This document shows positions 52,476 to 61,598 of a stretch of 64,000 nucleotides of DNA, in pieces. Under the pieces are notes generated by a model. It worked only from the letters and a program-made list of their open reading frames with translations. It had not been told where the DNA came from and did not search any database. Where the stretch lies: contig NZ_BNJG01000001.1 in the NCBI RefSeq assembly GCF_016587375.1, forward strand, positions 2,356,001 to 2,420,000. The letters run 5' to 3'. Within the stretch, counting starts at the first letter, position 1. The number at the start of each line of letters is the position of its first letter. The translations under genes were made by a program, and so were the position numbers. The DNA comes from Ktedonobacter robiniae. GTDB taxonomy: Bacteria > Chloroflexota > Ktedonobacteria > Ktedonobacterales > Ktedonobacteraceae.

Positions 52476-53319
52476 CTACAAATTCAACAATTTTTTGAGC
52501 AAGGAGAACAGGTTGATCTTCTGGTACAAACGCACGTGATCGCGAGACAAATTCCAGCCTGGCATGAGGAAATGCCTGTTGAAGCCGCCTGGCATTGCGT
52601 GCCGAGAAGAAAAGATCGTTCTTGCCCCATAGAATTAACACAGGATGCTGGAAATGCTGAAAAGATTTCGCGGCTTCTATTGTATAACGGTTCGAGACCT
52701 GCTTTAGGAACTGGATAAGGTCGCGCCTGATCTCTCTATTTCCACTCCGGAGAGCCGAAAAATAGGCGTCAAGCGTCGCATCATCTGCGTGCCGAAGAGA
52801 AACAGTCGCCATAAGAACCCGTTGCGCGCGTTTCGTCTGCAACGCCCATGTGAGAAAGTCAGCGAAACGGGTTCCGAAGAGCCGCGCTCCAGAAGCAAAA
52901 GGCTTAAGAAGTGGCGGAAAAAAATCCTCAAAGGCATCGCAGTTCGTCAAAATCAGCCGCGTGATACGCTCAGGATGATTGACAATCGTCAACTGACACA
53001 TGGCGCCACCAGTATCATTTCCGACAAGTGTGACATTGTGTAGATCTAATGCCACTAAGAAGTCAGCAATGAGTTGAGCAATTCCTGATGGACTAAGGTC
53101 AGCATCAGCATGTAGAGGAACCGTCTGTGCTCCAAAAGGCAAATCCAGGGCAATACAACGAAACTGGCCCGAAAGAGCAGCAATTACATCGCGCCAGAGA
53201 GCACTATTGACCAGTAAGCCATGAATGAAGACAAGCGTTGGCCCTGTCCCCTCATCTCGATACCGTACAATACCTTGCGGTAGAGATACCTCGCCATTCG
53301 TATGTAATGAAGCAACCAT
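52369..53319 (-). CDS. Alpha/beta hydrolase (haloalkane-dehalogenase-like) with missing catalytic His
   Basis: 316 residues. Core: VFIHGLLVNSALWRDV, nucleophile elbow VGNDTGGAM with Asp as nucleophile (as in haloalkane dehalogenases and epoxide hydrolases), WGKNDLFFS for the acid. Where a catalytic His is expected (xHFVPEDQP) the sequence is RAFVPEDQP, so His is replaced by Ala; activity is uncertain. ATG 53319 follows GGAGGAGAAAG. The last ~35 residues overlap the TetR gene and are low in complexity, probably a late extension. Confidence 0.82.
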   Translation of the reverse strand: MVASLHTNGEVSLPQGIVRYRDEGTGPTLVFIHGLLVNSALWRDVIAALSGQFRCIALDLPFGAQTVPLHADADLSPSGIAQLIADFLVALDLHNVTLVGNDTGGAMCQLTIVNHPERITRLILTNCDAFEDFFPPLLKPFASGARLFGTRFADFLTWALQTKRAQRVLMATVSLRHADDATLDAYFSALRSGNREIRRDLIQFLKQVSNRYTIEAAKSFQHFQHPVLILWGKNDLFFSARNARRLQQAFPHARLEFVSRSRAFVPEDQPVLLAQKIVEFVGESSAFGSNREERGESASEFVDGSAVSTTPTTKEE

Positions 53320-53413
53320 AATATTCTTTCTCCTCCATGAATTTGAATACATATTCATGTTAGTGCAGAGAAAGAGCATAAGTCAAGGGGTATGTTTTTG
53401 CTAAGTGCAAAAT

Positions 53414-54961
53414 TTACCACTGCTTGAGTAGGGGTAAGAGGCGCCCATTATAGAACTCGGGGCGTGAGTAGCGGAACCAGCGCAGGGGGGCGAGGAGCGG
53501 CAGGGGGAGGCGGGCATCAAGGATCGCGTGATCCAACGCGGAGAAAGCCTCCTCATCCAGGTGCATCGCTCCCCAGGCCATGGTGAACCAGAAGAGCGCG
53601 CCCCAGTGCTGACTATCGAGATTATAGGCTCCAGCCAGTTCGCTGAGCGCGCGTTCGGGTTGCTCGCGTAGCAGGTGGGCCACGGCGCGGCACAGGCAGG
53701 CATGATAATCGGCTGGATTGCGGCTGGCGATCTCCTCCAGCGTTTCGGGGGAAATCGCTCCAGGGTAGTCATCCAGGCACATATCGAGCCAGGCTCCCAT
53801 CCAGGCGGGTTCGATGTACGTGCTATCCAATTCCCAGCTCTGGCGATAGTCTACGCGTGCCTGCATCAGGTTGCCCAGGCGCAGGTGTGCCTCGGCCCGC
53901 TGAGCGTATGCGCGGGCAAAATTTGGCTCATGGGAGAGGACGTAATTAAAATCTTGCAAGGCCTTGTGAGCCTCATTGAGGCGTAGATAGGTCGTGCCAC
54001 GCTGGAAGATGGCGAGCACATTTTCCTCATCATGCGTTATGCTGCGCTGGAAGTCCTGTAGTGCCTCATTATACATGCCCAGGGCGGCATAGGATGCCGC
54101 CCGGTCGGCGTACACAATATCGAGGTTAGGATTAAGCTCTAAGGCGTGCTGGAAGTCTTGCAGGGCACGCGTATGCTCATTGAGCGCGGCCAGGGTTAAC
54201 CCACGATTATAGTAGACTGTGGCCAGGGTTGGATCTAAGGCCAGGGCGCGGTTGAAGTCCGCAATAGCCTCCTGGTAACGTCGCTGTAGGCGATAGGCTT
54301 CGCCGCGATTATTGTAGGTAAAGGGCGTAGACGTGGAGAGCTTCAGGGCGCGATCATAATAGGGAAAAGCCTGTTCAGGGTGACCACTATCGGTGCAGGT
54401 CGCGCCAATACGATTGAGCAGGAGCACATCATCTGGGGCGAAATGCAGGGCCCGTTGAAAGTTTTCCAGCGCCTCATTATATTGTTGTTGGGCTGCATGC
54501 GCCTGGGCACGATTGGAGTAGGCTCCCAGGCGTCCCGCCTCCTCGGGATCAAAGGCGATGGCGCGATCCAGGTTGAGAATAGCCTGGGGAAAGGCTTCTA
54601 AGGCATAGTAGCTAATCGCGCGCCCGAGCAAGGCCTGTAAATCGTTATGCTCAAACGAGAGGGCCATGCTAAAATCATGGATTGCCTTGTGATAATCCTT
54701 TAATACATAGTAGATTAGCCCACGTTGATAGTAGGCTGAGGCATACTCGGGTTGCAGTGAGATAGCCTGATTAAGATCAGCCAGGGCATGTTGGGGATCG
54801 TTGAGACCACGATAGATGAGCGCGCGACTATGATAGTTCGCCGCCTCAGAGGGTTGAAGCTCGATGGCCTGCGTAAATTCGGTTAGGGCGCTTTGATAAT
54901 CGCCAGCCAGCGCGTATACTGTTCCGCGTTTCTGGTACTCAAGCGTATTGTCTGAGTCCAT
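53414..54961 (-). CDS. TPR repeat protein
   Basis: 515 residues made of about twelve tetratricopeptide repeats (e.g. ANYHSRALIYRGLNDPQHAL; TVYYNRGLTLAALNEHTRAL), a scaffold for protein-protein contacts. No signal peptide. The C-terminal ~50 residues (EEAFSALDHAILDARLPLPL, then RPEFYNGRLLPLL) are shared with the next upstream TPR gene. ATG 54961 follows TGAGGTAGG. Partner unknown. Confidence 0.82.
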   Translation of the reverse strand: MDSDNTLEYQKRGTVYALAGDYQSALTEFTQAIELQPSEAANYHSRALIYRGLNDPQHALADLNQAISLQPEYASAYYQRGLIYYVLKDYHKAIHDFSMALSFEHNDLQALLGRAISYYALEAFPQAILNLDRAIAFDPEEAGRLGAYSNRAQAHAAQQQYNEALENFQRALHFAPDDVLLLNRIGATCTDSGHPEQAFPYYDRALKLSTSTPFTYNNRGEAYRLQRRYQEAIADFNRALALDPTLATVYYNRGLTLAALNEHTRALQDFQHALELNPNLDIVYADRAASYAALGMYNEALQDFQRSITHDEENVLAIFQRGTTYLRLNEAHKALQDFNYVLSHEPNFARAYAQRAEAHLRLGNLMQARVDYRQSWELDSTYIEPAWMGAWLDMCLDDYPGAISPETLEEIASRNPADYHACLCRAVAHLLREQPERALSELAGAYNLDSQHWGALFWFTMAWGAMHLDEEAFSALDHAILDARLPLPLLAPLRWFRYSRPEFYNGRLLPLLKQW

Positions 54962-55102
54962 CAGAACCTACCTCATGCGGTAATGCTTAAGTTTTATCAT
55001 AGGTGATTATATACTTAATGTCAACCTCTATTGCCTTATACCGCTACTTTGTGAAAATATTGCTATTTATTTTATGCATTTTTAATATTGGTGTGTTTGT
55101 AT

Positions 55103-56305
55103 TTAATTGGTAGTGGGAGCTGGTAGCGAGGGGAGAGAGGAGAGGATCGGGAGCACATCCTGCTGGTAAAAGCCAGGGTTCAGGGGCGCGACAAGTTGAA
55201 GGGGGGTAAAAAGTATCAGAGGCAGAGAGCTTTCCAGGGCGATATCCAGTGCCGAGCGTGCCTCCTGGTCGTGCTGGAGAGAGGCGTAGACGATGCAGAG
55301 CCAGAGATGAATACTGCTGTTATTGGGGTCGAGAACTAGCGCCTGTTGGAGGGATGCGAGCGCTTCCTCTGGCTGCTGGCGCAGATAGAGGGCGATTGCG
55401 CAGCAGAGAAGCGAGAGTTCCGGGGCCGAGTTGAGGGTGGCGATCTGCTCCAGGCGGTCGGCCATGGCCTCGGTATTGAGTGCTGGTAGCTCAAGGCAGA
55501 ACTGAAGGGCCGTCAGCGAATAGTGAAAGCAGAGGCTCAGTGAATCGAGTGCGAGCGCCTGGCTGAGATCGTTCTGTGCCTGTGGCAACTGGTGCAGGGC
55601 CATGTGTACCAGGGCGCGCTGGTGGCTGGTTGCGGCATCACCTGGATCGAGTTGGAGCGCGTAGTTAAAGCAGGAGAGGGCCTGCTCAAAATCTTTTAGC
55701 TGATAATAGAAGATCCCTTGATATTTATACGTCGAGGCCTCGTCGGGTTGCAGGCGAATCAGCATATCGATATCCTGGAGCGCTAGCTTATAGTCGCGGC
55801 TGCGCAGGTGGAGCAGCGCCCGATGAAAGTAGATGGCCGTGACGCGTGGATTGAGCGCGAGAGCGGCACCGAAATCATTTAAGGCATTCTCCTCCTCGCG
55901 CACAGCACTATAGATAAGCCCCCGCGCATAATAAGCTGACACCAGGCGTGGATGCAGGTCGAGCGCCTCGCTAAAGTCCTCGATGGCCTCTCCGTGATCT
56001 TTGAGATTTGCATACTGCGTACCCCGCTCATAGTAAGCCCAGGCGAGGTGGGGATGGCCTTCAAGGACGTGATCCAGGTCCAGGATCGCGAGGCGGCAAT
56101 CCCCCTGCTGTCCATAGGCCCTGGCGCGCATTCCATAGAGCTGTGAGTGAAATAAAGGCAGGTGCAGGAGCCAGGATGTCAGGGCAATAAGCGCGGCAGT
56201 ATGGCGGCGTTTCGCGAGGTAGTGGAGCAAGAGGAAGAACACGAAATACAGACCCAGCAGGAGGAAAAGCAACACAAACACTATATTTAAGACAAAAATA
56301 TTCAT
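55103..56305 (-). CDS. Membrane-anchored TPR repeat protein
   Basis: 400 residues. One N-terminal membrane helix (IVFVLLFLLLGLYFVFFLLL), then about eight TPR units (HLAWAYYERGTQYANLKDHG; LVSAYYARGLIYSAVREEEN). Its C-terminal EARSALDIALESSLPLILFT then NPGFYQQDVLPIL mirrors the end of the neighbouring TPR protein, so the pair arose by duplication. ATG 56305 follows AAGGCCTGCGAT. Confidence 0.82.
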   Translation of the reverse strand: MNIFVLNIVFVLLFLLLGLYFVFFLLLHYLAKRRHTAALIALTSWLLHLPLFHSQLYGMRARAYGQQGDCRLAILDLDHVLEGHPHLAWAYYERGTQYANLKDHGEAIEDFSEALDLHPRLVSAYYARGLIYSAVREEENALNDFGAALALNPRVTAIYFHRALLHLRSRDYKLALQDIDMLIRLQPDEASTYKYQGIFYYQLKDFEQALSCFNYALQLDPGDAATSHQRALVHMALHQLPQAQNDLSQALALDSLSLCFHYSLTALQFCLELPALNTEAMADRLEQIATLNSAPELSLLCCAIALYLRQQPEEALASLQQALVLDPNNSSIHLWLCIVYASLQHDQEARSALDIALESSLPLILFTPLQLVAPLNPGFYQQDVLPILSSLPSLPAPTTN

Positions 56306-56432
56306 ATCGCAGGCCTTCCCGGCATGAAGAGAGAGATGCGTTGATGTAGAATAGGAAAGAGAGTATAAATATATGATATTGTTTTGTATTGCTTTTTGTC
56401 AATCTTTTGTAAGGATAAAAGATATCATTTGT

Positions 56433-56485
56433 GAGTAATGTATGGTGGTGATATGGCGCAGCCACATCACCACCATACATTACTC
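56433..56485. terminator. Palindrome (~25-bp stem, loop GCA) at the WYL gene stop
   Basis: GAGTAATGTATGGTGGTGAT pairs with ATCACCACCATACATTACTC; the stop codon of the WYL regulator is in the right arm. Confidence 0.7.
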
Positions 56486-57430
56486 GGCATTGCGTAGCAT
56501 AGCCCGTGCTTCTTCCGCGAGGCGCTGGCGCAAGGATGCCGGTTCGAGAACACGTACCTGGCGACCCCAGCTCAACAGCCATTGCAGGATATCGCGCTCA
56601 TGGCGCACGTGGAGGGTGACGAGCAGACCCTCAGCGGTCTTCTCGCTGGTGGTCATATAGTAATTGGGCGTCTCACGCAGCCAGCGTGCGACCTCGGCCG
56701 GGAAGAGCACGCGGACGACGATAGAGCGTGGGGCCTCACTAGGTGCAGGCGGGTTGGCAAGCTCGGCGGGGCGTTCAAATGTGTTGGGACACAATTGTAG
56801 CTCTTCCATGCGATCCAGGCGGAAGTGGCGTCTATCCTGGCGCAGGTGGCAGTAAGCGATCAGGTTCCAGATACCGTAGAGCGAGACCAGGCGATAGGGA
56901 TCGGCCTGACGCGGCGTTACGACATTCTGTCCACTTTCAGGGTTTGTGCGTTGGTGATAGGTGAAGCTGACGCGTCGGCGGTCGAGGATAGCGCGGCGCA
57001 GCAACTGCAGCTTACCCTGCTCCTCCAGGGAGCCGTGGGCATTGGATGTCACAAAAATAATATTGTCTTGTAGATAACCTACCTCTGCACGTAGCTCCTG
57101 TGGCAGGACGCTGCTGATCTTGCGCGCGGCGGCGAGCGCGGCCTCGCGATACTGCGCATCGAAATATTGCGCCATAAGATCGCTACCGAGCAGGAGCATC
57201 GTCGCCTCCGAGGTGGAAAAACTGAGTGGAGGCAGGAAATAGCCCTCCATCAACGAGTAGCCCAGGCCCGGAATCGAGACAACAGGCACACCGGATTCAC
57301 ACAGTGCCTGAATATCACGGTAAATCGTGCGCTTACTTGTCTCGAAGGTCCTGGCGAGATCCTCGGCCCGTTGACGGCCTTTGCCCTGTAACTCTAAGAC
57401 GATGGCCAGGAGGCGGTCAGTTCTATTCAT
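56480..57430 (-). CDS. WYL-domain transcriptional regulator (YafY-like)
   Basis: 316 residues from ATG 57430. HTH_11 N-terminus (NRTDRLLAIVLELQGKGRQR, TFETSKRTIYRDIQALCESG). The WYL region (VSLYGIWNLIAYCHLRQDRR) probably binds a ligand, and the C-terminal WCX part is present. It starts 31 bp after the DHA2 exporter on the same strand, so it likely regulates or is expressed with that exporter. Confidence 0.87.
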   Translation of the reverse strand: MNRTDRLLAIVLELQGKGRQRAEDLARTFETSKRTIYRDIQALCESGVPVVSIPGLGYSLMEGYFLPPLSFSTSEATMLLLGSDLMAQYFDAQYREAALAAARKISSVLPQELRAEVGYLQDNIIFVTSNAHGSLEEQGKLQLLRRAILDRRRVSFTYHQRTNPESGQNVVTPRQADPYRLVSLYGIWNLIAYCHLRQDRRHFRLDRMEELQLCPNTFERPAELANPPAPSEAPRSIVVRVLFPAEVARWLRETPNYYMTTSEKTAEGLLVTLHVRHERDILQWLLSWGRQVRVLEPASLRQRLAEEARAMLRNAE

Positions 57431-57461
57431 GTGGCGAATTATAACATATGCATCCGCCTTT

Positions 57462-58976
57462 CTACGCGCGTTTGGTGGAGCGGTCTTCTTTGCCTCGTAC
57501 CAGGGAGGCGAAGATGCCGAGGGCTGCGATACAGGCGCAGATGATAAAGGTCCACTGGAAGCTGTGTACAAAGGCCTGTTGCAGGGTCGTCAACTGCGCG
57601 TCATGCGGATGGCTTGTGCTGAGCAGTTGACCTGCTGCGGAGCCACCCAGCGCGCCGAAGATGGCGCCGGCGAGAGCGACACTAAAGCTCTGTCCCATCG
57701 TGCGTCCGGTGGCCAGGAAGCCCGACGCGAGACCCTGGCGATGGCGGGGAGCCGCCCCCAGCAGAGCGCTATTATTGGGTGACTGGAAGATGGCCTGTCC
57801 GACACCGACCACGATCAGGCGCCAGACGATATCAAAGATTGAGCTCTGGGTATTGAGCTGGCTGATGAGCACCAATCCCAGGCAGGCAATGGTCATACCA
57901 GTAGCGGCGAGCCAGCGCGAGCCAAAGCGGTCGGCAAGCGAGCCGCTGATGGGCGCGATGACCGCGATGGTCAATGGGAGGGGTGTCAGGAGTACGCCCG
58001 CCAGCTCGGTTGGAAATTTGCGCAGCTCCTCAAAGTAGAAGGGCAGCATAAAACTGACCGCGAACAGGGCCAGGAAGTTAAGTACCAGGCTAAGATTAGC
58101 CGACAAGAAGACGCGGTTGCGGAAGAGCGAGAAATCAATAATGGGGCTTGAGACGCGCTGCTCGACGAAAGGGAGGGCCGCGAGTGCGAGCACACCAAGG
58201 CCTATGAGTGCCAGGATCCAGGGCGAGGTCCAGCCAATTTCACCTCCAAAGGAGAGGCTTCCAGTTAGCGAGGCCATGCCGATGGCGAGTAGAAGCGCGC
58301 CCAGCGGATCAAAGCGTCCGGGATTGCGTTTATTTGCCTCTTTCAAAATGCGCAGGGTCGCGATAATGCCGATGATGCCAATAGGCACATTGACGTAAAA
58401 GATCCAGCGCCAGCTCAGGGTTGAGGTAATCAGGCCGCCCAGGGTCGGACCAACGCTGACACCCAGGGAGACCGTCACTGCGTTAAAGCCCAGGGCGCGC
58501 CCGCGCTCACTGACGGGAAAGGCGCTCGTCAGCAGGGCGGGACTGACGGCCATGATTAGTGCGCCGCCCAGGCCCTGAAAAGCGCGTGCGATGATGAGCG
58601 TAGTCAGGTTGGGCGCGGCGCCACAGATCGTCGAGCCAAGAGTAAAGACGATCAGACCAATGATCCAAACTATCTTTCGTCCCAACATGTCCGCCAGACG
58701 ACCAGCAGTCAACAGAATCGCGGCGGTCGCGACCAGGTAGGCGATAATAATCCATTCAACGGCACCATTGAGTGGAACCTGAAAGTACTGAGCGATGGCG
58801 GGCAGGCTGATATTGACAATCGAAGAGTCGAGGGTCGCCATAAAGACCCCTACCCCTACAATTGCGAGGACCGCCCATTTATTCGCGCCCTCCGGGTTAG
58901 AGGCGCTTGAAGGGACCGCTGTGACGGACTCAGAGTCATTGTGCTCGGTTGGTGAAAGCGAGTGTTGCTGTTTCAT
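57462..58976 (-). CDS. DHA2-family multidrug exporter (EmrB/QacA-like MFS)
   Basis: 504 residues, 14 predicted helices. Motif A is GRLADMLGRKIVWIIGL; the DHA2 motif near helix 1 is LDSSIVNISLPAIAQYF; motif C is AVSPALLTSAFPVSERGRAL with GFNAVTVSLGVSVGPTLGG. Likely a proton-driven drug exporter. Operon with the downstream WYL regulator. The ~280 bp upstream hold no gene. Confidence 0.9.
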   Translation of the reverse strand: MKQQHSLSPTEHNDSESVTAVPSSASNPEGANKWAVLAIVGVGVFMATLDSSIVNISLPAIAQYFQVPLNGAVEWIIIAYLVATAAILLTAGRLADMLGRKIVWIIGLIVFTLGSTICGAAPNLTTLIIARAFQGLGGALIMAVSPALLTSAFPVSERGRALGFNAVTVSLGVSVGPTLGGLITSTLSWRWIFYVNVPIGIIGIIATLRILKEANKRNPGRFDPLGALLLAIGMASLTGSLSFGGEIGWTSPWILALIGLGVLALAALPFVEQRVSSPIIDFSLFRNRVFLSANLSLVLNFLALFAVSFMLPFYFEELRKFPTELAGVLLTPLPLTIAVIAPISGSLADRFGSRWLAATGMTIACLGLVLISQLNTQSSIFDIVWRLIVVGVGQAIFQSPNNSALLGAAPRHRQGLASGFLATGRTMGQSFSVALAGAIFGALGGSAAGQLLSTSHPHDAQLTTLQQAFVHSFQWTFIICACIAALGIFASLVRGKEDRSTKRA

Positions 58977-59257
58977 AGTGTATCTATCATTTCATGCATG
59001 CAAGGGAGGGGCGAAAGGCGCTCCTCCATCTGGGGAGAGAGGCTTCTCCCAGTGGTCTTCTCTTTAAATCCGTGATTGCAACTACACGGAAGGTCAGCAC
59101 TAATAGCATGACACATTGCCATGTAAGAATGCAAAGTCACACTCAATCCCACTGGACCTTTCCTGTGCGTAACACGATGGAACAGCCACGCTTGTTGCAA
59201 GAATGACGCTTCCTCCGCTTAGAGCGTTGTGCGGCACCATTGAGCTATATGGGGGCC

Positions 59258-59320
59258 GACGCTGCTAAAGCACGCATCTACATATGCTCGTCATATATAG
59301 ATGCGTGCTTTAGCAGCGTC
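59258..59320. terminator. Long palindrome (~29-bp stem, one mismatch)
   Basis: GACGCTGCTAAAGCACGCAT.. pairs with ..ATGCGTGCTTTAGCAGCGTC at the end of the lysE-like gene. The remaining 58977-59257 stretch shows no gene. Confidence 0.65.
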
Positions 59321-59335
59321 GTTTAACAACCAGGG

Positions 59336-59959
59336 TCAACCATTCAGTAATGTGAGCATACTCCACAATAATTTGAGCGCAAAGAAGCCAAGGGCGAGGC
59401 CACAGATGAGATTAACGAGGCGGAAAAATGCTGGCGTGACGAAACGCCGTCCATAGGATATTAAGCTTGATATAAGGACAGACCATAATGATGCACTAAC
59501 AAGAAAGCCAGCAAAAAACACCATAACCTCTTTAAAATCAAGAGACATTTGTCTCGTTGCTATCAACGTGGGAAGAACGCTGAGCCAGAACACGACTGGG
59601 AATGGATTGGCTAGAGTGAGTGCTATACCCAGGATAAAATCTCCCTGCCCGTTCGCAGCTTTCTTCTCGCCTACACTTCCTTGATAGGCATCTTTGAGTG
59701 CCTGCCACATTAGCAGTAGCAAGAGCAGCACACCAGTAGCCCCCAAAAGCATGCGGGCGACCATGTTTTGTACGAGGAAGGCCGCGCCAATCAAGGCGAC
59801 GACAGCCCATAGGAGCAGCCCAAGTAATGCACCAAGTTGTAGCGACAAAGCTCCAAGAAAGCCACGCCGCCCCAGACCTCGTAAGAGCTGGGCAGTTATC
59901 GCACCGGGAGTAGCGAAGAGGGCAAGGCCCAGTCCAAATGCAGAGAAAAAGAGCGGCAC
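59336..59959 (-). CDS. LysE/RhtB-family transporter
   Basis: 207 residues, about six helices. N-terminal GLALFATPGAITAQLLRGLG recalls the LysE family opening (G-x-x-x-P-G-P), and LANPFPVVFWLSVLP carries the conserved N-P. Exports amino acids or related compounds. Start GTG 59959 behind AGAGGT. A structured leader lies just upstream. The nearby Lrp-type regulator (61068) fits the usual LysE/Lrp-like control. Confidence 0.8.
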   Translation of the reverse strand: MPLFFSAFGLGLALFATPGAITAQLLRGLGRRGFLGALSLQLGALLGLLLWAVVALIGAAFLVQNMVARMLLGATGVLLLLLLMWQALKDAYQGSVGEKKAANGQGDFILGIALTLANPFPVVFWLSVLPTLIATRQMSLDFKEVMVFFAGFLVSASLWSVLISSLISYGRRFVTPAFFRLVNLICGLALGFFALKLLWSMLTLLNG

Positions 59960-59964
59960 AATAA

Positions 59965-60040
59965 TACCTCTATTTTCAGGTAGACATTTCTCTCCTCGAA
60001 GAGATGAGCCACCTGGACTGGCACCTCCGAAGAGAGAAAT
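59965..60040 (-). promoter_or_regulatory. Structured leader of the lysE-like gene, possible riboswitch
   Basis: On the minus strand a 9-bp stem (ATTTCTCTC / GAGAGAAAT, 60040-60032 and 59994-59986) encloses a 37-nt core with GGAGGTGCCAGTCCAGGTGG. After it, TACCT can pair with AGGTA, hiding the ribosome site AGAGG. An aptamer plus ribosome-site sequestering arrangement is plausible. No known class is matched. Confidence 0.4.
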
Positions 60041-60061
60041 TGGTCTTTAAACTGGCAATAA

Positions 60062-60928
60062 CTACTTATATGCAGCTTGCAGAGGCAAAGCTACTTCCTC
60101 TGCCAGGCGATGGAGGAGATTTTGAGAATCGGGCACAGGCACATGATAGATAATATGTGTTACTCCAACCTCTATAAATGAGCGGGTCTCCTGAAATGCT
60201 GCCTTCAGATCAGAAGGGTCAACAGAGATATGCCTGGAATGTTCAATGCTTGCCGGATCGCGACCAATGGCCACACAATAATTCTCCAGTAGAATACTCT
60301 TCTGCTGATAGATCTCAGGAGACTCAACACTACAATCCCAGATGTCTGCATGCTGAGCAATAACTTTCAAGGTTTGCTCACCTTCACCGCCAATGACAAA
60401 GGGGGGAGATGGTTTTTGAAGAGGCTTGGGATCGCAAGGTGCCTCGCTCAACTGGTAGTAGCGACCCTCAAAGGTTGCTAGAGGCTCTAACCATAGTCGC
60501 CGGATCAGTTCACATGCCTCGCCTAAACGGCGAATGCGTTCTCCAGGTGGGGGAAGGGGAATGCCATAGGCATGATGTTGCTGCTCTGACCATCCTGTCC
60601 CAATGCCGAAATTCAGCCGACCGTGGGAAATGACATCAACCGTCGCGGCCATCTTCGCCAGAAGTGCTGGATGACGATAGGTGTTATCAGTGACCATGAC
60701 TCCAATCCGTAAACGCCGTGTCTGAGCTGCAAGTGCTGCAAGTAGGGTCCATGACTCCAGATAAGGGCCTGTTGGAGTACTGCCCAAGCCCATGAAATGA
60801 TCATTGATCCAGGCATGCTCAAAAATGGAAATGTTATCTGCCGCTTGCCAAACGTTCAGTAAGGCATCATGCGTTGCATGTCGTTGTGCCGTTTTAATAC
60901 CGAAGCTTAGTGGTCTTGATTTGTGCAT
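60062..60928 (-). CDS. LLM-class flavin-dependent (probably F420) oxidoreductase
   Basis: 288 residues. Luciferase-like TIM barrel: SIFEHAWINDHF near the start, RLRIGVMVTDNTYRHPALLA, then GRLNFGIGTGWSEQQHHAYG, with the G-x-G-x-G-W pattern typical of F420 enzymes. Reduces or oxidises an unknown substrate with F420 or FMN. ATG 60928 follows AAAGGGCAT. It is upstream of the lysE-like gene on the same strand and divergent from the Lrp-type gene. Confidence 0.85.
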   Translation of the reverse strand: MHKSRPLSFGIKTAQRHATHDALLNVWQAADNISIFEHAWINDHFMGLGSTPTGPYLESWTLLAALAAQTRRLRIGVMVTDNTYRHPALLAKMAATVDVISHGRLNFGIGTGWSEQQHHAYGIPLPPPGERIRRLGEACELIRRLWLEPLATFEGRYYQLSEAPCDPKPLQKPSPPFVIGGEGEQTLKVIAQHADIWDCSVESPEIYQQKSILLENYCVAIGRDPASIEHSRHISVDPSDLKAAFQETRSFIEVGVTHIIYHVPVPDSQNLLHRLAEEVALPLQAAYK

Positions 60929-61067
60929 ATGCCCTTTGCCTTCTCGCTAATAGTGAATGGATACATCAATTTGATGCGCCTAGTATATACTTCTCTTGTG
61001 CGAGAATACAGAAATAAAGGAAGCTATTTCTTTTGTTTGGCCTAATTTAAGAAGGGGAAACATCATA

Positions 61068-61568
61068 ATGTCTTTAGAATTTGAAAAGATACTGGATGAA
61101 ACAGGTTGGCGCTTGCTCTATGAATTGCAGCAGAATGCGCGCCTCTCTTACAAAGAACTGGGCCAGCGCGTTGGACTTTCTCTTCCATCGGTCGCTGAGC
61201 GAATGCGGAAGATGGAGGAAGCGGGCATTATTACCGGCTATCATGCAGAGGTCAATCTGACCAAATTAGGTTTGCCAATCCTCGCTATAATTCGCCTGGG
61301 AAGTTTTGTGGGAGAGAGTTGCGCACGTGTTGCTGCCCAAGCCAGCGAGATTCCTGAGGTTCTGGAATGTTATAAAGTGACAGGAGCTGACTGTGTCGTC
61401 GTTAAAGTGGCCGTTACCTCGATGCCTCACCTGGAGCAAGTCATTGAGCAACTCTCCCGCTTTAGCACAGCCTCTACCTCTCTTGTATTTTCTAAACCTT
61501 TAGAGAATCGGGTTATTACCCATGAATTGTTGGAGCGGGCAGAGGGTATACAGGATAACTCGTTGTAG
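61068..61568 (+). CDS. Lrp/AsnC family transcriptional regulator
   Basis: 166 residues. HTH: LDETGWRLLYELQQNARLSY, then LGQRVGLSLPSVAERMRKME. The C-terminal RAM domain (ILAIIRLG, then VLECYKVTGADCVVVKVAV) binds an amino-acid-type effector. Probable regulator of the divergent LLM/lysE-like genes. ATG 61068 follows AAGGGGAAAC. Confidence 0.88.
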   Translation: MSLEFEKILDETGWRLLYELQQNARLSYKELGQRVGLSLPSVAERMRKMEEAGIITGYHAEVNLTKLGLPILAIIRLGSFVGESCARVAAQASEIPEVLECYKVTGADCVVVKVAVTSMPHLEQVIEQLSRFSTASTSLVFSKPLENRVITHELLERAEGIQDNSL

Positions 61569-61598
61569 CTTCCTTATCAATAGACTCTATGCACGCGC

